A stretch of 55,762 nt of DNA from Bacteroidales bacterium (lineage in GTDB: Bacteria; Bacteroidota; Bacteroidia; Bacteroidales; UBA932): positions 1-55,762 of the forward strand of contig JAEEJZ010000038.1 in the NCBI GenBank assembly GCA_016282145.1, in the 5' to 3' direction. A model generated the notes under the pieces. That model made no database searches, was not told where the DNA came from, and saw nothing but the letters and a program-made list of their open reading frames with translations. Of the stretch, positions 33,208 to 40,805 are shown piece by piece. Made by a program: the position numbers and the translations under genes. Position 1 is the first letter of the stretch. Each line of letters begins with the position of its first letter.

Positions 33208-34417
33208 CATCAGCGCAGGAAACCTGGAACAGTGCCTGAAGTGCAACCTCTGCACCCTGGTCTGTCCGATGATGGCCGTGAACGGTCATTACCCGGGCCC
33301 CAAGAAGGCCGGCCCGGACGGGGAACGCTACCGGCTCAAGGATCCCCAGTACTATGACTATGCCCTGAAGTACTGTCTCAACTGCAAGCGCTGCGAGGTC
33401 TCCTGTCCTTCCGGCGTGAAGATCGGGGACATCATCCAGTCAGCGCGGCTGCGCTACGGCGGACACAATCTGCGGGACTGGGCGCTGGCGAACACCGACC
33501 TGGTGGGCAGCCTCGCCTCCCCCTTTGCCCCCCTCGTGAACGGCGTGCTGGGACTGCGGCCCGTCAAGACGCTGATGCATTCCTGGATGGGTGTGGATTC
33601 ACACCGGACCTTCCCCGCGTACAGCGCCCGGAAATTCTCTTCCTGGATGCGCAAGCAGGACCAGAGCCGCTTCGACAAGTTCGTGACCTTCTTCCACGGC
33701 TGCTATGTCAACTACAATTATCCGCAACTCGGCAAGGACCTGGTCAAACTGGTGAATGCCGCGGGTTACGGAGTACATCTGCTGGAGAAGGAGAAATGCT
33801 GCGGCGTGGCGCTGATGAGCAACAGCATGGGCGACCGGGCGCGCCGGCAGGGAGAGATCAACCTCGCCTCGATGCGCAAGGCCATCGCCGCGGGAGAAGA
33901 CATCCTGACCGTCTCCTCCACCTGCACCTTCACGATGCGCGACGAATATCCCCACGTGCTCGGGCTGGAGAACGCCGATGTCCGGCCGCATCTCTACCTG
34001 CTTTCCAAGTGGCTGTATCAGAAGATGGAGCGCGGCGAGGTCAAGCTGAAGTTCCGCAAGGACCTGCACCTGAAAATCGCCTATCACACCGCCTGCCATA
34101 TGCAGAAACTGGGTTGGCGCAACTATACGCTGGAACTGCTCCGGAAGATTCCCGGGGTGGAACTGGTGGAGATGGAGCAGCAGTGCTGCGGCATTTCCGG
34201 AACCTTCGGCTTCAAGAAGGAGAATTACGGCTACTCGCAGGCCATCGGCGGCCGGCTCTTCGACGAGATCGGCGCGGCGCGCGTGGCACTGGGCGCCCAG
34301 TCCGACCCGGGCTTCGTGGTCTGCACGGAATGCGAGACCTGCAAATGGCAGATCGAGATGAGCACCGGCGTTCCCGTCATGAACCCGGTCTCCATCCTCG
34401 CCATGGCGCTGGAATAG
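33194..34417 (+). CDS. glpC: Anaerobic glycerol-3-phosphate dehydrogenase subunit C
   Basis: A 407-residue iron-sulfur protein that anchors GlpAB and links to the quinone pool. Two 4Fe-4S clusters are given by C14/C17/C20/C24 (CLKCNLCTLVCP) and C61/C64/C67/C71 (CLNCKRCEVSCP). Two CCG domains follow, with KCCGVALM and QQCCGISGTFG, and a final CTECETCKWQ. The ATG at 33194 lies within glpB. A hairpin terminator overlaps the stop codon. Confidence 0.93.
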   Translation: MQESNISAGNLEQCLKCNLCTLVCPMMAVNGHYPGPKKAGPDGERYRLKDPQYYDYALKYCLNCKRCEVSCPSGVKIGDIIQSARLRYGGHNLRDWALANTDLVGSLASPFAPLVNGVLGLRPVKTLMHSWMGVDSHRTFPAYSARKFSSWMRKQDQSRFDKFVTFFHGCYVNYNYPQLGKDLVKLVNAAGYGVHLLEKEKCCGVALMSNSMGDRARRQGEINLASMRKAIAAGEDILTVSSTCTFTMRDEYPHVLGLENADVRPHLYLLSKWLYQKMERGEVKLKFRKDLHLKIAYHTACHMQKLGWRNYTLELLRKIPGVELVEMEQQCCGISGTFGFKKENYGYSQAIGGRLFDEIGAARVALGAQSDPGFVVCTECETCKWQIEMSTGVPVMNPVSILAMALE

Positions 34418-34425
34418 CGCCTTTT
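34405..34425 (+). terminator. Intrinsic terminator overlapping the glpC stop codon
   Basis: GGCGCT (34405-34410) pairs with AGCGCC (34416-34421) around GGAAT, then TTTT. The TAG stop lies across the loop and the right arm. Confidence 0.7.
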
Positions 34426-34433
34426 ACGACAAA

Positions 34434-35528
34434 TCAATAAAGGATTGCGGAAAGGGTGCGGCGCAGTGCCGCAGGCCCTCCGATGGTCTTTTGCAGGACC
34501 TCGCCGCCGGAGATGAGATAGGTGGCGGGCAGGCTGGTCACATTGTAGGTCGCCAGCGCAGGCGAAGCCGTGCCTTTCCCGTCGTTGACGTTCACCCAGG
34601 GCAGTTTCTGTGCGTGGACCACGGAACCCCAGCGGACCTTGTCCGCGTCGATGCAGACGGAATAGATTTCCAGTCCGCTGGAATGGTATTCATCGTACAG
34701 GGGTTTCAGCACATCGATGTTGAACATCCGCTGCGAAGGCTCGGCACTGGTCCAGAAATGCAGGAGCACGGCCTTGGACTTCAGGGAAGAAAGCCGGCAT
34801 TTCTGCCCGTGGATGTCGGGCAATTCCAGATCCGGGTAATCCAGCTGGCCCGCAGCGCCGATCTGCATCTGGAGATCCAACGCCTGGGTGCGGCGCTCCG
34901 CCTCCTTGCACAGCGCCTTGACATAGCGGGATTCGGGATAAAGCCCCGAGAGCGTATCCGCCGCCGCCTGGAAAAGGACGGCATCGGTAGGCCGGTTAAA
35001 GACCGGAGTCTGGTCGCTGATGCGTTCGTAGAGAACGGGAATGACCACCAGCGAATGGATATTGGAGACGACGCGGCGCACCGCTCCGCGGTAATGCTGC
35101 ACATAGAGCGCGCCCATCTCCCGACCGTCCTGCGAGGCCGCGAAGGCGGTGATGAAATCGGCATAGGCCTTTTCCGCGACACGGAGCGTGTCGCACTGCG
35201 GTGAGCCCGAAACGCTGTAGCGGCCGAGCGTATCGGCCTCCAGGCTTACCCGGTCCCCTGCTTCCAGGAGCAGAGAGGCGATGCGTTTCTCGCCGTAAAA
35301 GAGGTAGAAGAATTCCGGCTGCCCCGGAGCGACCTGCGGTTTGAAACTGACGCGGCCGCGACGGTCCGTCGTCAGCGTATCCAGGATACGATAGACGTTC
35401 ATATCCAGCTGCCGGAGGGTGAGCTGCGAGGCGGCGGGCGCATCCAGCGTCACATCCACGCGCACGCCCCTGGCACAGGAAACGAGGGCCAGCAGGCAGA
35501 GGAGAAGGAAAGTCCTACAACTTCTCAT
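34434..35528 (-). CDS. Thioredoxin-fold lipoprotein lacking the CxxC
   Basis: The 364-residue lipoprotein (lipobox in LLALVSCARG) has an N-terminal DUF4369-like beta domain (about 20-120), a helical middle, and a C-terminal TlpA/AhpC-like domain (about 230-364: LPDIHGQKCRLSSLKSKAVLLHFW). Where TlpA has WCxxC this protein has FWTSAEPSQ, so it cannot do dithiol exchange. The cis-Pro region LPATYLISGGE is kept. The start at 35528 overlaps the HIT gene by 14 bases. Binding or scaffold roles are possible. Confidence 0.8.
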   Translation of the reverse strand: MRSCRTFLLLCLLALVSCARGVRVDVTLDAPAASQLTLRQLDMNVYRILDTLTTDRRGRVSFKPQVAPGQPEFFYLFYGEKRIASLLLEAGDRVSLEADTLGRYSVSGSPQCDTLRVAEKAYADFITAFAASQDGREMGALYVQHYRGAVRRVVSNIHSLVVIPVLYERISDQTPVFNRPTDAVLFQAAADTLSGLYPESRYVKALCKEAERRTQALDLQMQIGAAGQLDYPDLELPDIHGQKCRLSSLKSKAVLLHFWTSAEPSQRMFNIDVLKPLYDEYHSSGLEIYSVCIDADKVRWGSVVHAQKLPWVNVNDGKGTASPALATYNVTSLPATYLISGGEVLQKTIGGPAALRRTLSAILY

Positions 35529-35919
35529 ACTCGGCAAGGATGGCGGCTGCCGTTTCCTTCATCTGCTCCGGCGTAAACTCGGGACGCTTCTTGCGGAAAT
35601 CCATATCCCCTTCCGTCTGCAGCGGAACGAGGTGGATGTGCGTATGGGGCACTTCCATGCCCAGCACGGCCACGCCCACGCGCTGGCAGGGCACCGCCGC
35701 CTTCAAGGCTACGGCCACCTTGCGCGCAAAGGCCCAGAGACGCCCGTAGAGCGCCTCGTCCAGATGGAAGAGATAATCATCCTCCACCTTGCGGGGAATC
35801 ACGAGGGTATGCCCCTTGGCGAGGGGGCTGATATCCAGAAAGGCGTAGAACTCTTCGTTCTCCGCCACTTTGTACGAGGGAATCTCCCCCGCTGCAATCT
35901 TGGTAAAAATCGTAGCCAT
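35515..35919 (-). CDS. HIT-family nucleotide hydrolase
   Basis: A 134-residue histidine-triad protein with FTKIAAGEIPSYKVAE at the start, GHTLVIPRK in the middle and the catalytic HTHIHLVP triad. HIT enzymes of the Hint type hydrolyse nucleoside phosphoramidates and related adenylates. It overlaps the stop of greA by one base and the lipoprotein gene by 14 bases. Confidence 0.92.
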   Translation of the reverse strand: MATIFTKIAAGEIPSYKVAENEEFYAFLDISPLAKGHTLVIPRKVEDDYLFHLDEALYGRLWAFARKVAVALKAAVPCQRVGVAVLGMEVPHTHIHLVPLQTEGDMDFRKKRPEFTPEQMKETAAAILAEYEKL

Positions 35920-36389
35920 CAGAGGGAAATGTCAAGGATCTTGAACTTCAGGATGCCGGAGGGGACGCGCGCTTCCACGGTCTCCCCTTTCGCGTGGCCC
36001 AGCAGGGCCTTGGCGATGGGCGTGGTGGCGGCGAGCCTGCCCTGGGAGAAATCCGCCTCCTTCTCGCCTACGATGGTGAATTCCATCACCTGGCCGGCGG
36101 AGAGGTTCTCCACCTTGACCTTGTTCAGCATCTGTACCTTGTCCGTGCCGATGGCGGAGCCGTCCACCACCTTGGCATTGATGAGCGTGTCCTGCAGACG
36201 GGCAATCTTGAGTTCCAGCAGGCCCTGCGCTTCGCGGGCGGATTCATATTCTGCATTTTCCGAGAGGTCGCCTTTCTCACGCGCCTCGGCAATGGCGGCG
36301 GCGATGACAGGACGCTGTGCAATGGCCTCCGCAAGTTCTTTCTTCAAATTCTCGAGCCCTTCCTGGCTCAGATAATGCACTTCTGACAT
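35919..36389 (-). CDS. greA: Transcription elongation factor GreA
   Basis: A 156-residue factor that rescues backtracked RNA polymerase. The N-terminal coiled coil carries the acidic tip (EAREKGDLSENAEYESAREAQ), and the C-terminal FKBP-like domain ends in RVPSGILKFKILDI. Length is normal. It is first in an operon with HIT and the thioredoxin-fold lipoprotein. A promoter and a leader hairpin are visible upstream. Confidence 0.95.
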   Translation of the reverse strand: MSEVHYLSQEGLENLKKELAEAIAQRPVIAAAIAEAREKGDLSENAEYESAREAQGLLELKIARLQDTLINAKVVDGSAIGTDKVQMLNKVKVENLSAGQVMEFTIVGEKEADFSQGRLAATTPIAKALLGHAKGETVEARVPSGILKFKILDISL

Positions 36390-36409
36390 ATCTAGTTATT
36401 AAAGTCAAC

Positions 36410-36440
36410 AAAAAGGAGTCCCGCCTTGGCGGCAGAACCC
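36410..36440 (-). terminator. Hairpin with T-tract in the greA leader
   Basis: On the minus strand GGGTTC-TG-CCGCC pairs imperfectly with GGCGG-GACTCC (one mismatch, a two-base bulge), then TTTTTG. It could end the upstream PAP2 transcript. It also lies downstream of the greA promoter and so could attenuate greA. Confidence 0.5.
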
Positions 36441-36449
36441 TTCTCACTG

Positions 36450-36457
36450 CAAAGATA
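36450..36457 (-). promoter_or_regulatory. -7 element TATCTTTG for the greA operon
   Basis: An exact match on the minus strand, leaving a leader of about 55 bases that contains the hairpin at 36415-36440. The -33 region is not clear. Confidence 0.65.
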
Positions 36458-36477
36458 GCAAACGGTTTTGATATTTC

Positions 36478-37206
36478 CTAATCCTTCCCCCGCGAAAGAC
36501 GGCGGAATTCCGCCTTCGCCCGGGCCACCTGTTTGCGGTATTCCTCACTGCATTGCAGACGTGCATAACCGATGGCTGCCGCCTTGGCGCTGATGTCCAC
36601 GTCGCTCTGCCAGTGCGCCCCCGCGATGACGCGGCTTTCGCCATAGACGCCGGCCCGTGCGAAGAGGGCCTGGACGGCTGCAGGGTTGATTTCCGTCAGG
36701 ATCAGCGCGACGCTCCAGCCCCTGATGGTATGGCCGGAAGGGAAGGAACCCTCGCCGGTGAGCAGGGGACGTTCGCTTTCGTCCAGCAGGCTCTCGCTCA
36801 GCCTTTCGAAGGGACGCTTGCGGGCATAATAGGCCTTGGGGCGGACGCGGACCTGCTCGATGGTGGAAACGCCGCGCTCCAGCAGCGTATAGATCTCCGG
36901 CGTCTTCTCCCGCGAAAGGGCATAGCCGAAGGGCTCATTGAAAAGCAGGAACAGGGTATCCAGCTGCCAGACGGCATCGCGTACGGCGATGGCGGCACGC
37001 TCCGGATCCTGACGCTGCTGCTTGCCCCAGTAAAAGCGCAGTACATCCACGCCGAAGGCAGGATCCAGCGAATCGGGCGGGGCGGGCAGGCAGGGCACCA
37101 GGTCGGGCATTTCGTCCATCGTCAGATAAGGTTGTACCTGCGCACGGCTGCCCAGGGGCAGCAACATCAGCAGGGCCAGGGAAAAAGTCAAAAATTTTGC
37201 GTTCAT
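36478..37206 (-). CDS. Secreted class A acid phosphatase-like PAP2 protein
   Basis: The 242-residue protein has a signal peptide (FLTFSLALLMLLPLGSRAQ) and PAP2 motifs of the non-specific acid phosphatase type: KAYYARKRPF, GSFPSGHTIRGW and GESRVIAGAHWQSDVD. It should hydrolyse phosphomonoesters in the periplasm. Two ATGs nine bases apart are possible; the second gives a cleaner signal sequence. It follows tcdA by 15 bases or less. Confidence 0.88.
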   Translation of the reverse strand: MNAKFLTFSLALLMLLPLGSRAQVQPYLTMDEMPDLVPCLPAPPDSLDPAFGVDVLRFYWGKQQRQDPERAAIAVRDAVWQLDTLFLLFNEPFGYALSREKTPEIYTLLERGVSTIEQVRVRPKAYYARKRPFERLSESLLDESERPLLTGEGSFPSGHTIRGWSVALILTEINPAAVQALFARAGVYGESRVIAGAHWQSDVDISAKAAAIGYARLQCSEEYRKQVARAKAEFRRLSRGKD

Positions 37207-37221
37207 AGTTATCATTATGGG

Positions 37222-37926
37222 TTATAATTCATCCAGGACGGCCTGCGCGCAGACGCAGCCGAAAACGGTGGGCAGGTAGGAAAGGGTGCCCACATTGGAT
37301 TTCTTGTTGCGGCCCTCCTCCATCACGACGGCCGATTCGAGCGGCACTTCCTCGGAATACACCGCCTTGAAGCCCTCGCGGATGCCCAGTTTATGGAGCC
37401 GCTTGCGGAGCATATGCGCCAGCGGGCACTGGCGGGTCCGGGAAATATCGGCGATGCGCACCGCCGTCGCGTCCCGCTTGGCACCGCTGCCCATCGAACT
37501 GACCAGCGGGATGCCGGCTTTCAGGCAATGCTGGATCAGGGCGATCTTGGGACTGAGGGTGTCGATGGCATCAACCACATAATCCAGCGTCGGGGGCAGC
37601 AGCGCGGCCACATTCTCTTCGCAAAGGAACTCGCGCAGCAGATGCAGGCGGATATCGGGATTGATATCGCGCAGGCGCGCCGATACCACTTCCGTCTTGA
37701 AAGCCCCTACCGTCGAACTGAGGGCGCAGAGCTGCCGGTTGCGGTTAGTGTCGGAGACCGTGTCGCTGTCGATGAGAGTAAGGGTGCCGACGCCGGCGCG
37801 GGCCAGCATTTCAGCGGCCGCACCGCCGACTCCGCCCAGCCCGACGACGGCCACGTGGGAACGGCTGAGCCGCTCCATCGCATCTTCACCCAGCAGCAAT
37901 GCTGTCCTTTCCGTCCAATCGCTCAT
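37222..37926 (-). CDS. tcdA: tRNA threonylcarbamoyladenosine dehydratase TcdA
   Basis: The 234-residue E1-like enzyme converts t6A to cyclic t6A using ATP. The nucleotide-binding motif VAVVGLGGVGGAAAEMLARAGVG is shortened here to key parts: GLGGVGG and the following DSDTVSDTNRNRQ. The C-terminal part contains SSMGSGAKRDAT and a Cys-containing end, VFGCVCAQ. It lacks the extra domains of UBA/MoeB proteins. It lies after palindromic element C and before a PAP2 gene. Confidence 0.92.
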   Translation of the reverse strand: MSDWTERTALLLGEDAMERLSRSHVAVVGLGGVGGAAAEMLARAGVGTLTLIDSDTVSDTNRNRQLCALSSTVGAFKTEVVSARLRDINPDIRLHLLREFLCEENVAALLPPTLDYVVDAIDTLSPKIALIQHCLKAGIPLVSSMGSGAKRDATAVRIADISRTRQCPLAHMLRKRLHKLGIREGFKAVYSEEVPLESAVVMEEGRNKKSNVGTLSYLPTVFGCVCAQAVLDEL

Positions 37927-37940
37927 ATTGTGCAGACCTG

Positions 37941-38048
37941 CAACAAGGGCGTAAAGACTGTGGCAGGTTGTCTTCTGCGACCATTTACCCGGATAGGGTT
38001 GCGGAGCAACAGGGAGCAGAAGATATCTGACACAGTCAGCCCTTGTTG
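37941..38048. repeat. Palindromic element C, type 1 core in the opposite orientation
   Basis: A long stem is built from CAACAAGGGC (37941-37950) with GCCCTTGTTG (38039-38048), GACTGTG with CACAGTC, and CTTCTGC with GCAGAAG. Small internal loops separate these helices. The loop carries the 30-base core (37982-38011), identical to elements A and B except for one base that turns the GAA triloop to GGA. The right arm ends at the CoA-transferase stop codon. Relative to the flanking minus-strand genes the core is inverted. Confidence 0.9.
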
Positions 38049-39350
38049 TTAAATACTGAAATTATGGTAATGCGGGCCAAAGCGCTCGAAGGCGGCGCGG
38101 TCGAGGGCCTCGCGGTCGTCGGGATGGGCGATGCTGATGAGCAGTTTCGCCCGCTCCTGCAGGGAACGGCCGTAGAGATCCACCGCACCGTACTCCGTGA
38201 CTACCCAGTGGGCATCGGCGCGCGGGGTCACGACGCCGCCGCACTCGTGGATCGCCGGAACGAGCTTGCTCATCCCCTTGTTGGTGCGGGAAGCGAAGGC
38301 GATGATGGACTTGCCGCCTTCGGACATCGTCGCGCCGCGCACGAAATCGAGCTGTCCGCCGGTGCCGCTGAAGATGCGCGTGCCGATGGAATCGGCCACC
38401 ACCTGGCCGGTCAGGTCCACCTCGACGGCGGAGTTGATGGCCTTCATATGCGGGTTGCGGGAAATGACCCAGGGGTCGTTGGTGTATTTGATGTCCTTCA
38501 TCAGGACGTCAGGGTTGTTGTCGATAAAGGAATAGACCTCCTGCGAGCCCAGCAGGAAGGAGGCCACGACCTTGCCCGTATCAATCTTCTTGCAGGCGCC
38601 GTTGATCACGCCGGCCTTGATGAGGCGCAGCAGGCCGTCTGCAAACATCTCCGTGTGCAGGCCGAGGTTCTTATGGGAACCCAACTGCCCCGCCAGGGCG
38701 TTCGGCAGGGCGCCGATGCCCATCTGGATGCAGTCCCCGTCATCGACGAGCGCCGCGCAGTTCTTTCCGATCAGCACCTCGGTCGGCGTAGGCTCGGCAA
38801 AACCGGCGGTCACCAGCGGCGTATCGTCCTCCACCAGATAGTCGAACTGGTCCAGGCTGACGAGGTCTCCGTAGGCGAAGGGAACGTTCGGGTTCACCAC
38901 GCCGATGACGATGTCCGCACTCTCGATGGCGGCGACGGAGCAGTCCACGGAGGTGCCGAGGCTGACCATCCCGTCGGCATTGGGACGGGAAACGTTCACC
39001 AGTGCGGCGCCGAGCTTGATGACCCCGCTGCGGTAGAGCGCCTGGCTCTCGCCCAGGTGGACCGGGAGATAATCGGCATAGCCGGCGTTGACATTCGCCC
39101 GGACGTTGGGTCCGACGAAGAAGCCCTGGTCGAAGAAAATGCCTTCATAGCGCGGCTCGCTGTAGGGAGCCGGGCCTTCGGTATGGAAGTGATGGAAATG
39201 CAGGTCGCGCACGTCGCCGGCATCGGCCCTGCGGCACAGGGCTGCGATCAGGCAGTGCGGCACGCTGGCCACGCTGCTCAGGTGGATATGGCTGCCGGAC
39301 GGAATGTGGCTGACGGCCTCATCGGCCGAAACGAATTGAATTTTACTCAT
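38049..39350 (-). CDS. Acetyl-CoA hydrolase/transferase family CoA-transferase
   Basis: The 433-residue class I CoA-transferase resembles 4-hydroxybutyrate or butyrate CoA-transferases. Features include HIHLSSVASVPHCLI, VFFVGPNVR-like GFFVGPNVRANV, VNVSRPNADGMVSLGTSVD, GLHTEMFADGLLRL and GTGGQLDFVRGA. It would move CoA between acyl groups and acetate in fermentation. The exact acid cannot be told from sequence. AckA and Pta for acetate are encoded 6 kb away. Its promoter faces that of mazG. Confidence 0.88.
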   Translation of the reverse strand: MSKIQFVSADEAVSHIPSGSHIHLSSVASVPHCLIAALCRRADAGDVRDLHFHHFHTEGPAPYSEPRYEGIFFDQGFFVGPNVRANVNAGYADYLPVHLGESQALYRSGVIKLGAALVNVSRPNADGMVSLGTSVDCSVAAIESADIVIGVVNPNVPFAYGDLVSLDQFDYLVEDDTPLVTAGFAEPTPTEVLIGKNCAALVDDGDCIQMGIGALPNALAGQLGSHKNLGLHTEMFADGLLRLIKAGVINGACKKIDTGKVVASFLLGSQEVYSFIDNNPDVLMKDIKYTNDPWVISRNPHMKAINSAVEVDLTGQVVADSIGTRIFSGTGGQLDFVRGATMSEGGKSIIAFASRTNKGMSKLVPAIHECGGVVTPRADAHWVVTEYGAVDLYGRSLQERAKLLISIAHPDDREALDRAAFERFGPHYHNFSI

Positions 39351-39375
39351 TTTTCCAACAAATTATCCTTTTTAC

Positions 39376-39391
39376 TAACTTTGCAAAAATA
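39376..39391. promoter_or_regulatory. Back-to-back -7 elements for mazG (+) and the CoA-transferase (-)
   Basis: TAACTTTG (39376-39383, plus) directly abuts CAAAAATA (39384-39391), which is TATTTTTG on the minus strand. The two polymerase sites overlap fully, so only one direction can fire at a time. Leaders are about 23 bases for mazG and 33 for the CoA-transferase. Confidence 0.6.
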
Positions 39392-39406
39392 AGAAAAATA
39401 TCCGAT

Positions 39407-40198
39407 ATGCATACGAGAGAGGAGAAAATGGAAGCCTTCGGGCGTTTGCTGGACATTATGGATGCGCTGCGCGAACGCTGTCCCTGGAATGCGGAACAGA
39501 CGATGGAGAGCATCCGGCCGCTGACCGAGGAAGAGGTGTACGAACTGAGCGACGCCATCCTGAAAAAGGATTCCGGCGCCGTATGCAAGGAGATCGGGGA
39601 CCTGCTCTACCACCTTGTCTTTTACGCGCGCATCGCGCAGGAAGGAGGGGCCTTCGATATCGCCGATTCGCTGGGCAAAATCTGCGACAAGATGACCTTC
39701 CGGCATCCGCACGTATTCGGCGATACCGGCGGCAGGGTCCCCAGCGCGAAGGAGATTGCCGATACCTGGGAACTGGTGAAGGCGAAGGAGAAGGACGGGA
39801 ACAAGACCGTGATGGCGGGCATTCCCGATGCGATGCCGGCGCTGCTCAAGGCGCTCTCGATGCAGGAAAAGGCCCGCGGCTGCGGCTTTGACTGGGAGAA
39901 ACCCGAGGATGTCTGGGACAAAGTGCGCGAGGAACTCGACGAAGTGCAGGAGGCCTGCGCCCGGAAGGACCCCATCCATATGGAGGAAGAGTTCGGCGAC
40001 CTGATGTTCGCGGTCATCAATGCCTCCCGGCTCTACGGGACGGACCCGGAAGCCGCGCTCAGCAAGGCCTGCGCCAAGTTCCGCCGGCGCTTCGGTTATC
40101 TGGAAGAGCAGACTTTGAAAAAAGGCATCGACCTGCGTTCCCTGACCCTGGCCCAGATGGACGCCATCTGGGACGAAGGGAAGGCGAAAGGGCTATAG
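39407..40198 (+). CDS. mazG: Nucleoside triphosphate pyrophosphohydrolase MazG
   Basis: A 263-residue two-domain all-alpha pyrophosphatase that hydrolyses (d)NTPs to NMP and PPi. Domain 1 has LRERCPWNAEQT, EEVYELSDAI and EIGDLLYHLVFYARIA. Domain 2 has EELDEVQEA and EEFGDLMFAVINASR. The gene's last 6 bases overlap the end of the convergent kinase-like gene. Confidence 0.95.
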   Translation: MHTREEKMEAFGRLLDIMDALRERCPWNAEQTMESIRPLTEEEVYELSDAILKKDSGAVCKEIGDLLYHLVFYARIAQEGGAFDIADSLGKICDKMTFRHPHVFGDTGGRVPSAKEIADTWELVKAKEKDGNKTVMAGIPDAMPALLKALSMQEKARGCGFDWEKPEDVWDKVREELDEVQEACARKDPIHMEEEFGDLMFAVINASRLYGTDPEAALSKACAKFRRRFGYLEEQTLKKGIDLRSLTLAQMDAIWDEGKAKGL

Positions 40199-40804
40199 CA
40201 GCCCCCGCAGGGCAGCATAGCGGCAGATCAGTTCCGCCGCGCCCTCGATGCCGGTTTTGGAAGTATCAATGCAGAGATCGTACTGGGAAGCATCGCCCCA
40301 GGCTCCGAAAGTATAGAAATTGTACCAGTTCCCGCGCGCCTTGTCGCGCTTCTGGATCAGTGCTTCAGCCGCTTCCGTGCTGATATTTTCGCGCTGCGCC
40401 ACTTCTGCCGCACGGACGGGAAGGGGCGCGGTCAGGAAGACGCTCACGACGCAGGGATGTTCCCGCAGGATGTAGTCGGAGGCCCTGCCGACGAAGATGC
40501 AGGAGCCCTTTTCCGCCAGTCCGCGTATCGCTTCGCTCTGGATCTTGAACAGTTCTCCCTCGTTGATGGCGTTGCCGGTGAAGGAACCGTAGCGGTTGGA
40601 GCCGAAGATGCTTCCGATCAGGGAGAAGTGGCGTTTTTCGTCGCTTTCCTTGAAAAGGGAGGGGCTGAAGCCGCTTTCCTTGGCCGCTTCCGCGACCAGT
40701 TCGTTATCGTAGACGGGGATGGAGAGCCGCTGCCCGAGGAGGGCGGCAACCCGTTTTCCTCCGGCTCCCACCCTGCGTCCGATGCAGATAATCAGTTTTT
40801 CCAT
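40193..40804 (-). CDS. Cytidylate-kinase-like protein
   Basis: A 203-residue P-loop protein with the degenerate nucleotide-binding start IICIGRRVGAGGKRVAALLGQ and segments FVGRASDYILREHP and KRDKARGNWYNFYT. This is the cytidylate kinase-like family seen next to transporters in gut bacteria; its substrate is not known. It is last in a minus operon with a MATE transporter, 1 base after it. Confidence 0.8.
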   Translation of the reverse strand: MEKLIICIGRRVGAGGKRVAALLGQRLSIPVYDNELVAEAAKESGFSPSLFKESDEKRHFSLIGSIFGSNRYGSFTGNAINEGELFKIQSEAIRGLAEKGSCIFVGRASDYILREHPCVVSVFLTAPLPVRAAEVAQRENISTEAAEALIQKRDKARGNWYNFYTFGAWGDASQYDLCIDTSKTGIEGAAELICRYAALRGLL

Positions 40805-40805
40805 A

